From positions 1 to 48,364 of the forward strand of contig CALWRA010000024.1 in assembly GCA_944383825.1 (NCBI GenBank): 48,364 bases of DNA, given 5' to 3'. This stretch comes from an uncultured Acetatifactor sp. GTDB lineage: Bacteria; Bacillota; Clostridia; Lachnospirales; Lachnospiraceae. Both the position numbers and the translations under genes were made by a program. Under the pieces are notes generated by a model that made no database searches, was not told the DNA's origin, and worked only from the letters and a program-made list of their open reading frames with translations. Of this stretch, positions 41,929 to 48,364 are shown piece by piece; position 1 is the stretch's first letter; each line of letters starts with the position of its first letter.

Positions 41929-43002
41929 CTATTGCGTGATCAGCGCAGATTCCAGATCAGCAAGCATAATATCAAGAGCCGTCACTCCGCCTTCCGCAGT
42001 GTACCATACCGCGGGATGCTCCAGATATACGATGTTTCCATTCTTGTATGCGTCTGTTCCCATAACCAGCTCATTTTCCATAATCTCCTGCGCAAGCTGA
42101 GCTCCTTCTGTAGCTATGGCAGCGTCCCGATCCATTACAAAGATATAGTCAGGATTCTTTTCCACAATATATTCAAAAGATGTCTCATTGCCGTGGGTGG
42201 AGGTTGTATCCGCATTGCCCAGATTTTCAAACCCGATCTCCACACCGATTATAGAGCAGCGGCCATCATTTCCCAGCACATTAAAGCTTCCGCTGGTGCA
42301 CATGCCTACAATAGCATTTTTTCCCTGAGCCGCAGCCGCAAGAGCCGCAATTCTTGCGTCAAAATCGGCCATAAGTCCATTCACCTCTTCCTCAAGGCCG
42401 AACATGGACGCAATGATTCCTGCATTTTTTCTGACACTTTCCACTACGCCTATTTCGGTATCTGTAGAAAGATATACCACAGGCGCGATTTCACTGAGCG
42501 CATCATAGGATGCAGAAAGACGGCCTCCAACAAAAATTACATCCGGCTCGCAGGCCATAACTGCCTCCATATCCGCCTCCTTAATGGTTCCCAGATTACT
42601 GATATTTTCATTTTCCGCGTATGATAGCAGATAGTCCAGAGAGGTGCTGGCAGTTCCCACAACTCTGTCTCCCAGGCCCAGATTGTCCAGAATGTCCAGA
42701 GAAGCCATATCTAAAATTGCAATTCTCTGGGGATTATAAGGAACCTCCAGATCAATTTCTTCCTTGTTGGCGTTATAGCTTTTGATCACTACGGTTTCCG
42801 GAGCATCCGCAGCAGTCTCTGCCGAAACGTCCCCGCCTGCCGCTGCAGTTTCAGCCAAGCCCGTTTCCTGCTGAACCTCAGTGGCTGCAGTCTGTGCTGC
42901 GGAAGTCTCCCCTGAAGCGCTTTGGCTTCCAGCGCTGTTTGCGCAGGCCGCAAGTTGAAATGCCATAGCCGTTACCAGTAGCATCATAGATAATTTCTTC
43001 AT
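41929..43002 (-). CDS. Siderophore ABC transporter substrate-binding lipoprotein (YclQ-like)
   Basis: The 357-residue protein has a signal peptide with lipobox QLAAC (Cys20), then an Ala/Thr/Glu-rich linker to about residue 70, as in Gram-positive lipoproteins. The class III binding domain begins at NPQRIAILDMASLDILDNLGLGDRVVG; EPDVIFVGGRLSASYDAL and NPDYIFVMDRDAAI are typical of YclQ/FatB catecholate or carboxylate siderophore receptors. Last gene of the four-gene minus operon. The exact siderophore cannot be told. Confidence 0.9.
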   Translation of the reverse strand: MKKLSMMLLVTAMAFQLAACANSAGSQSASGETSAAQTAATEVQQETGLAETAAAGGDVSAETAADAPETVVIKSYNANKEEIDLEVPYNPQRIAILDMASLDILDNLGLGDRVVGTASTSLDYLLSYAENENISNLGTIKEADMEAVMACEPDVIFVGGRLSASYDALSEIAPVVYLSTDTEIGVVESVRKNAGIIASMFGLEEEVNGLMADFDARIAALAAAAQGKNAIVGMCTSGSFNVLGNDGRCSIIGVEIGFENLGNADTTSTHGNETSFEYIVEKNPDYIFVMDRDAAIATEGAQLAQEIMENELVMGTDAYKNGNIVYLEHPAVWYTAEGGVTALDIMLADLESALITQ

Positions 43003-43050
43003 AAATCTTAATCTCCTTTTTTAAAAAGTACTGAAAAATGTTTGGAAAAA

Positions 43051-43803
43051 TCAGTAATACACGGACAGAGGTCTGCCTGCAATTTCCAGAATTTCAAAAT
43101 CCACCCCGTAAATTCCCGACAACGTCTCCTTATTCATCACCTCCCTCACCGTGCCGAATTTAGCAATTTTCCCATCTGCAAAAGCGCAGATATAATCAGA
43201 GTAGAATGCCGCATAATTAATATCGTGCAGCACTAAAATCACCGTCTTTCCCAGCTCATCGCAAAGGCGACGGACAATTTTCATCATATTGGTTGCATGA
43301 TAGATATCCAGGTTATTTGTGGGCTCATCCAGCAGAATGTACTCTGTGTCCTGGGCAATTACCATTGCTATATAAGCCCGTTGTCGCTGCCCTCCCGAGA
43401 GCTCGTCAATAAAACGATCCTGAAACTCCTGTAATTCCATATAGGCAATTGCCTTATCTATCATTTCTTGATCCTCACCGGTGAGGTGATTGCCGGAATA
43501 AGGAAAACGGCCAAAGGCCACCAGCTCTCTCACGGTAAGTTTCATCTGTACATTATTGGTCTGGGTCAAAATCGCCAGCCTTCTGGAAAGCTCCTTGCTC
43601 TTCCATTTGGCAATATCCTTTCCCGCAAAATCCACCGCTCCTCCGTCCCTGGCAATCAATCTTGAGATCATTCCCATAACTGTGGATTTTCCCGCTCCGT
43701 TTGGACCGATCAAAGAAATTACTTTTCCCTTGGGTATTTCAAAGCTGACGGAATCCACCACCGCTTTTCCATCATATTTTTTAGTCAGTTCCTGTATTTT
43801 CAA
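43051..43803 (-). CDS. Siderophore ABC transporter ATPase (YclP-like)
   Basis: A 250-residue ATPase: Walker A GPNGAGKST, Q-loop LTQTNNVQMKLTVRELVAFGRFPYSG, signature LSGGQRQRAYIA, Walker B YILLDEPTNNLD, H-loop LVLHDINYA. The RELVAFGRFPYSGN segment is typical of FepC/YclP iron-siderophore ATPases. It lies two bases after the permease gene. Confidence 0.94.
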   Translation of the reverse strand: MKIQELTKKYDGKAVVDSVSFEIPKGKVISLIGPNGAGKSTVMGMISRLIARDGGAVDFAGKDIAKWKSKELSRRLAILTQTNNVQMKLTVRELVAFGRFPYSGNHLTGEDQEMIDKAIAYMELQEFQDRFIDELSGGQRQRAYIAMVIAQDTEYILLDEPTNNLDIYHATNMMKIVRRLCDELGKTVILVLHDINYAAFYSDYICAFADGKIAKFGTVREVMNKETLSGIYGVDFEILEIAGRPLSVYY

Positions 43804-43805
43804 AA

Positions 43806-44783
43806 TTAAATCCTCCTGTTTCTCAGCAAAAGATAAAGGAAATAAACGCCCCCTCCCAAGGTGATGAACACGCTGACCGGCACCGAATAGCTGAAGACAT
43901 GCTCTACCAAAAGCTGTCCTCCCACCAATACCAACATTCCGAATAAAGCGGAGGCTGCAATCAGCTGTCCGTGACGGAAGGTTTTCAAAAGTTGCCTTGC
44001 CAGATTTGCAATGATCAGTCCCAAAAAGGAAATAGGACCCACCAAAGCTGTTGCCACCGCAATAAAGAGCGTGACTCCCAGAAGAAGTCTTCTGACACAG
44101 CGATCATAATCCACTCCCAGATTCACCGCCTGGTCCTTTCCAAGAGTCAACACATCCAAAAGCGTCAGCTCCTTCCTCAGGAAAAAGAGCACCGCTGCCA
44201 TCACCAGTACGGAAAAAATTAATATCTCGGCATTCATATTGCTGAAGCTGGCCACCAGAGAGGTCAACAGAGTGTCATACTCATTAGGATCCATAACTCT
44301 TACCAAAGCGCTCTGAATACTGGAAAAGAACGAAGTCAAAACTGTTCCGATCAAGAGTACATACAAAATATTGTGCTTTGTTTTTCTGAAAAAATAACTG
44401 TAAACCAAAGTTGCGGTGACCCCCATCAGAATCAGATCCACACCGAAGGAAAGATTGGCATTCATCGCCAGAATACTGCCCGATCCCACAAAAAACACTA
44501 CCGCTGTATGTATCAGACTGTATAGGGAATTCATTCCCAACAGACACGGCGTTACAATGGTATTGTTAATAATGGACTGAAACACCATGGAAGCGCCTCC
44601 AATGGCAAATGCCGTTATTACCATTGCCGCAAGTTTAGGCCAGCGAATACGCATGGAATAGGCAAACAGCTTCTCGTTGGAAAAATTCACATTCACCACC
44701 ATATATGCCGCTGCCACAGCCAGCACGAGCACCGTCATCAAAATAATCTTTTTCCTGTTTTCATAATAAGCCGCTGTCTTCAT
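43806..44783 (-). CDS. Siderophore ABC transporter permease (YclO-like)
   Basis: A 325-residue FecCD-family permease with roughly nine to ten membrane segments. VGPISFLGLIIANLARQLLKTFRHGQLI is the cytoplasmic coupling region that contacts the ATPase. It overlaps the upstream permease by four bases (ATGA). Confidence 0.93.
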   Translation of the reverse strand: MKTAAYYENRKKIILMTVLVLAVAAAYMVVNVNFSNEKLFAYSMRIRWPKLAAMVITAFAIGGASMVFQSIINNTIVTPCLLGMNSLYSLIHTAVVFFVGSGSILAMNANLSFGVDLILMGVTATLVYSYFFRKTKHNILYVLLIGTVLTSFFSSIQSALVRVMDPNEYDTLLTSLVASFSNMNAEILIFSVLVMAAVLFFLRKELTLLDVLTLGKDQAVNLGVDYDRCVRRLLLGVTLFIAVATALVGPISFLGLIIANLARQLLKTFRHGQLIAASALFGMLVLVGGQLLVEHVFSYSVPVSVFITLGGGVYFLYLLLRNRRI

Positions 44784-45805
44784 GCCGCCTTACCTCCCGC
44801 CACATCCGATTTTGCGGTTCTCCTTCCAATTTGTATGGCTTTCCGTCCGTTTTTAAGCCGGTATAAAAGGAGCGCGATAAACAGAAGGCTGCCCAGAATT
44901 CCTACAATCAGCTCAATGGGCAGTTCATACGGCGCGATCACCACTCGTCCCACCATATCGCACACCAGCACAAAAATTGCTCCAAATAAGGCTGTATCCA
45001 CCAGCATTCCCCTGATTTTATCTCCCTTAAACATAGCCACAATATTAGGGACAATCAGCCCGATATAAGAAATGGATCCAACAACAACCACCACAGACGC
45101 AGTGATCATGGCCGCTATGGTCAATCCCATAAACAGCACCACATTATAAGGCACTCCCAGGTTTTTGGAAAAATCCCTTCCCATGCCCACAATATTAAAA
45201 TGATTGGCAAAGATAAATGCCAAAACCACAAGGGGGCCTACCAGAAACACAATTTCATACCGTCCTCTGAGCACCATGGAAAAATGCCCCACCAGCCAGG
45301 AGGAGAGAGCTTGGGTCATCTCATATTTATAAGCCAGATAGTTGGTGACTCCTCCGATTACATTTCCAAACATAATCCCTACCAGAGGTACCATAATCAC
45401 GTCCTTAAACTGAACTCTCTGAATAAACCACACAAAAATCCAGGTTCCAAGTATGGCTGTGGCAAAGGAAAATACCGCCCGTCCCCAAATAGTAGAGCCG
45501 GGCATAAACAGCAGCGCCAGCAAAATCCCAAGCTGTGCCGAAGAAATAGTCGCCCCCGTAGTGGGAGATACAAATTTATTCATACACAACTGCTGCATAA
45601 TCAAGCCTGCAACGCTCATCCCCACACCGGTACAGATAATCGCCAAAAGCCGGGGAAGTCTGGAAATCACAAAAATCTCGAGCTGCTCCACATTCCCAGA
45701 CAATAACGACGCCGCACTGATATCCACAACTCCTACAAAAAGGGACAATACTGATAAAAGAACCAGGCACGCCGCCAACAAAATGGTTAGTGTCCTTCCT
45801 TTCAT
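44780..45805 (-). CDS. Siderophore ABC transporter permease (YclN-like)
   Basis: A 341-residue FecCD-family permease, first gene of the operon. RLPRLLAIICTGVGMSVAGLIMQQL and SPTTGATISSAQLGILLALL are family motifs, and VGSISYIGLIVPNIVAMFKGDKIRGM is the coupling loop. Two consecutive permeases imply a heterodimeric channel. A DtxR-like operator lies 31 bases upstream of the ATG, so iron repression is expected. Confidence 0.93.
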   Translation of the reverse strand: MKGRTLTILLAACLVLLSVLSLFVGVVDISAASLLSGNVEQLEIFVISRLPRLLAIICTGVGMSVAGLIMQQLCMNKFVSPTTGATISSAQLGILLALLFMPGSTIWGRAVFSFATAILGTWIFVWFIQRVQFKDVIMVPLVGIMFGNVIGGVTNYLAYKYEMTQALSSWLVGHFSMVLRGRYEIVFLVGPLVVLAFIFANHFNIVGMGRDFSKNLGVPYNVVLFMGLTIAAMITASVVVVVGSISYIGLIVPNIVAMFKGDKIRGMLVDTALFGAIFVLVCDMVGRVVIAPYELPIELIVGILGSLLFIALLLYRLKNGRKAIQIGRRTAKSDVAGGKAA

Positions 45806-45835
45806 TACAAACCTCCTGCAAACCTTTCTAAATTT

Positions 45836-45851
45836 GTTAGTTATAGCTAAC
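45836..45851. promoter_or_regulatory. DtxR-like operator before the siderophore transporter operon
   Basis: GTTAG-TTATAG-CTAAC, exact inverted repeat with the same six-base spacing as the site at 41866-41881. Confidence 0.75.
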
Positions 45852-45988
45852 TTATAGGTAAAAACACACGCAATGCAAAACTGGACTTATATGCTCTCTG
45901 CATTGCGCGTTTTACAATCAATATATACATTCGTTCATTCCGACTGCTTTGCTAGGTTATCATAAAAAACCACTTTTTGTCAACAGTC

Positions 45989-46596
45989 TTATTGATCAAT
46001 TTTTCTCCCTTTCCAAATAATATAAGCCAAAGTATAACAAGCCATAATACCGGATACCAGAGGCATACGCAGCAGTAAGCTCCTGAAAGGAAATAGGTAT
46101 ACCAATGCCCGCAAGCTCACCGCCTGAGAGATTACAGTGGCAAGAACCGTTCCCGCCATCCCCAGATCCTTTACCAGTAAAAAATCCAGCGCTATATCCA
46201 CCAGGCATGCAATTGTCACAAAATACATGGGATGTTTGGAATCTACGCAGCCTCGAAGTACTCCGCTCAGAGAATTATATCCGCAGATAAAGAAATTTCC
46301 CCAGGCGCAGACAGTCACATACTGAACTGTATATTCAAAGGATTCGTCCGGAGTGTTCAGAAGCGTCAGCAACGGTCTCTGAAAATCGTCCCCCCAAGGG
46401 TCAGTCCAGACACAAGGCCTGTGGCGATCTGTGTAACCTGCGTGTCCGTGGATACGGCGGCCACGCTTCTGACATCGCAGTATTGCCCCACCACAAACAA
46501 ATCCACCGCCCCATATAGGGACTGAAGGATATTTGCCAAAAGAAAGGGACTTCCATTTACAAGTGGGGTTAATTTTTGATCCGTCTCCTGAGCCAT
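45989..46596 (-). pseudogene. MATE transporter, decayed second copy
   Basis: The start (ATG in TAATG overlap with the intact MATE gene) reads MAQETDQKLTPLVNGSP then FLLANILQSLYGAVDLFVVG and SGLTLGGTI before stopping at 46366. The family resumes in another frame (RPLLTLLNTPDESFEYTVQY; NFFICGYNSLSGVLRG; DIALDFLLVKDLGMAGTVLATVI) and ends at 45989. About fifty residues are missing between the parts, and more than half of the normal length is missing in total. It is a clear remnant of a multidrug/toxin extrusion transporter. Confidence 0.85.
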
Positions 46597-47957
46597 TAGG
46601 CCGACATCTCCTCTCCAATATGGCTGATTACCTTTCTATAAATTCTTATCAAAAAGAGAATACTCAAAACCATACTGACAGTCTCCGCAATGGGAAAGGC
46701 CCACCAAATGAAATGGACGTTGCCTCTGAGAGAAAGTAGCTTTGCCACAGGAAGCAGAACACAAAGCTGCCTTGCAATGGAAACAATCATACTGTATATT
46801 CCATTGCCCAAAGCCTGAAACGCGCTTCCCGCCACAATACAGAAGCCTGCAAAGGCAAAGCTCAGACAGATAGTGCGCAGAGCCGGTATTCCTATCTCCA
46901 GGATCTCCTCTGTGGCGTTAAACATCCTCAGAAGCGGCCCCGGCAAAAGCTCCATGATAAGAAGACCTGCAATCATAATCCCCACGCCAAATTTGATGCT
47001 GCTCTTTACAGTCTGCACTACCCTATCCCTATGTCCCGCTCCGAAGTTATATGCGATAATAGGCACCATCCCATTATTTAATCCAAATACAGGCATAAAG
47101 AAAAAGCTCTGAAGCTTGAAATATACTCCGAAGACTGTCTGCGCCGCTCCGAATGCAGCCAAAATCAAATTCATACCGTAGGTCATTACAGAGCCGATGG
47201 CCTGTACTACAATGGAAGGAGCTCCGACTTTGTATATTTGAAGAATCAACCTGACGTCAGGCCTGAAGCGGCGAAAAGATACATTGATATCATGGTTAAA
47301 CCTGTGATTGAAATAAACTGCAAGCATCGCCGCCACAATCTGTCCAATTACCGTGGCTGCAGCTGCTCCGGCCACCCCCATTTCAGGCATCCCAAAGTAC
47401 CCGAAAATCATAATGGGATCCAGAATCAAATTGATTATAGCGCCTGTTCCCTGCGTAATCATGGTATAAATGGTTTTTCCCGTAGACTGTAAAAGCCGTT
47501 CAAAGGTAATCTGGACAAAAATGCCGATGCTGGCCGTGCAGCATACGGTCAGATACTCCACGCCATACGCCTGCACCTGAGCAATCTCCGTCTGACTTGC
47601 AAAAAAAGGTCTGCTGAAAAAAATACCAATCAGAGCAAAGACAAAATAACTGATCAGCTCAATAAACACACCATTCCTTGCTATGATATTCGCCTTCTCA
47701 TAGTTTCTTTCTCCAAGTGTCCTGGACAAATAGGCATTAATGCCGACTGCGGTGCCCACTGCCACTGCCGTCATTAGACTTTGTATAGGAAATGCCAGAG
47801 AAACGGCTCGAAGAGCATACTCATTGATCTGAGCCACAAAAATACTGTCCACAATATTATATAACGCCTGCACCAGCATGGAAACCATCATGGGCAGCGA
47901 CATGGACAGTAAAAGCTTGTTCACGGGCATTACGCCCATTTTATTTTCCTGCTGCAT
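46596..47957 (-). CDS. MATE-family multidrug efflux transporter
   Basis: I start at 47957 (MQQENKMGVMPVNKLLLSMS) with AGAGGA upstream, giving 453 residues. About twelve membrane segments in two similar halves are visible; LPMMVSMLVQALYNIVDSIFVAQI and the second-half APSIVVQAIGSVMTYGMNLIL are the duplicated first helices, and FGLNNGMVPIIAYNFGAGHRDRV is the typical mid motif. These export cationic compounds using Na+ or H+. Its stop overlaps the start of a decayed second MATE gene, indicating a former tandem pair. Confidence 0.93.
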   Translation of the reverse strand: MQQENKMGVMPVNKLLLSMSLPMMVSMLVQALYNIVDSIFVAQINEYALRAVSLAFPIQSLMTAVAVGTAVGINAYLSRTLGERNYEKANIIARNGVFIELISYFVFALIGIFFSRPFFASQTEIAQVQAYGVEYLTVCCTASIGIFVQITFERLLQSTGKTIYTMITQGTGAIINLILDPIMIFGYFGMPEMGVAGAAAATVIGQIVAAMLAVYFNHRFNHDINVSFRRFRPDVRLILQIYKVGAPSIVVQAIGSVMTYGMNLILAAFGAAQTVFGVYFKLQSFFFMPVFGLNNGMVPIIAYNFGAGHRDRVVQTVKSSIKFGVGIMIAGLLIMELLPGPLLRMFNATEEILEIGIPALRTICLSFAFAGFCIVAGSAFQALGNGIYSMIVSIARQLCVLLPVAKLLSLRGNVHFIWWAFPIAETVSMVLSILFLIRIYRKVISHIGEEMSA

Positions 47958-48193
47958 AATATTATCCTCTTTCCTTAATCTATTCTTTTGCATAAAGCTG
48001 CTTGTTTTCAAAATTGTGTAATACTACATGCAGTATTTCATATAATCATTATCAAAGATTCCTGTCAAATACTCTAACAGAGCCGCGGCCGATAAAATAG
48101 GAGAAAGGCGGCATTACATCCGCATTTCTCCTTCCTTAAGCTCATTTATTTGCTTCCCCTCCGCAAGACAGACTCTCATTATGTGCAAAATGC

Positions 48194-48277
48194 TGCTGGT
48201 GGCCGGACTCGAACCGGCACGGAGTCGCCCCCGAGGGATTTTAAGTCCCTTGCGTCTGCCTGTTCCGCCACACCAGC
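48194..48277 (-). tRNA. tRNA-Leu (UAA)
   Basis: Acceptor GCTGGTG pairs with CACCAGC. Anticodon stem AGGGA/TCCCT closes loop CTTAAAA, anticodon UAA. A long variable arm is present. Confidence 0.95.
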
Positions 48278-48292
48278 AAAAGGGCAAAAATA

Positions 48293-48364
48293 TGGGGCCT
48301 ATAGGGCTCGAACCTATGACCCTCTGCTTGTAAGGCAGATGCTCTCCCAGCTGAGCTAAGACCC
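48293..48364 (-). tRNA. tRNA-Val (UAC), first base beyond the window
   Basis: Anticodon stem TCTGC/GCAGA closes loop CTTACAA, anticodon UAC. The acceptor 3' strand AGGCCCC needs one more 5' G, which lies just past the window end. Confidence 0.93.

Overview
This window looks like a chromosomal stretch of a strictly anaerobic, low-to-moderate GC Firmicute of the Clostridia, most likely Lachnospiraceae. The reasons are a pyruvate:ferredoxin oxidoreductase, a PPi-type phosphofructokinase, rubrerythrin, a minimal SufC-SufB pair, SirTM with a zinc macrodomain, a clostridial subtilase, an agrBD-type quorum-sensing locus, Gram-positive promoters and Shine-Dalgarno sites, and intrinsic terminators. 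Species cannot be fixed from the sequence alone.

Layout. (1) 1-1400: the end of a probable mobile element, with parA and a broken parB start, abutting an S8 protease that lost its C-terminus. (2) 1400-5400 (minus): SRAP protein, dinB with a LexA box inside its promoter, a 103-aa protein and the protease. (3) 6300-10400: an agr-like quorum-sensing locus with agrB and a cysteine-free agrD, facing a convergent operon of a double-HTH regulator, a LytTR response regulator and a GHKL kinase. (4) 10500-21500: a small gene with duplicated operator-like sites, hemerythrin, M18 aminopeptidase, GDP-fucose synthase, DJ-1 protein, CYTH protein, a pfp-malQ operon, feoAB, a DUF3783 protein and DegV. (5) 21600-23100: seven tRNAs. 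(6) 23100-27800: phosphodiesterase, rdgB, a THUMP rRNA methyltransferase, an N/Q-rich peptide, a DUF1700 protein, an HxlR fragment and a rubrerythrin with a 5' frameshift. (7) 27870-29500: a yybP-ykoY (manganese) riboswitch and terminator in front of an OadB-like/OadG-like pair with no decarboxylase alpha subunit. (8) 29600-33700: tRNA-Arg, SirTM plus macrodomain, a flavin/ferredoxin protein, a broken NTF2-like gene and an HxlR regulator, with matching inverted-repeat operators at two promoters. (9) 33700-41200: chemoreceptor, sufCB, a histidine-less HPr paralogue and nifJ. (10) 41200-45860: a Fur-family regulator, a FeoB-associated Cys-rich peptide and a yclNOPQ-like siderophore ABC transporter, linked by two identical-format DtxR-like operators. 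(11) 45900-48364: two MATE genes (one decayed), tRNA-Leu and the edge of tRNA-Val.

How the genes work together. Iron handling recurs (feoAB, siderophore transporter, Fur, FeoB-associated peptide, SufCB, nifJ, rubrerythrin, hemerythrin), as expected for an anaerobe dependent on Fe-S proteins. The most unusual points are the manganese riboswitch over an orphan OadB/OadG pair, the cysteine-free AgrD, the duplicated operators around a 71-aa ORF, and several genes caught in decay (parB, S8 protease, rubrerythrin, NTF2, MATE, HxlR fragment).
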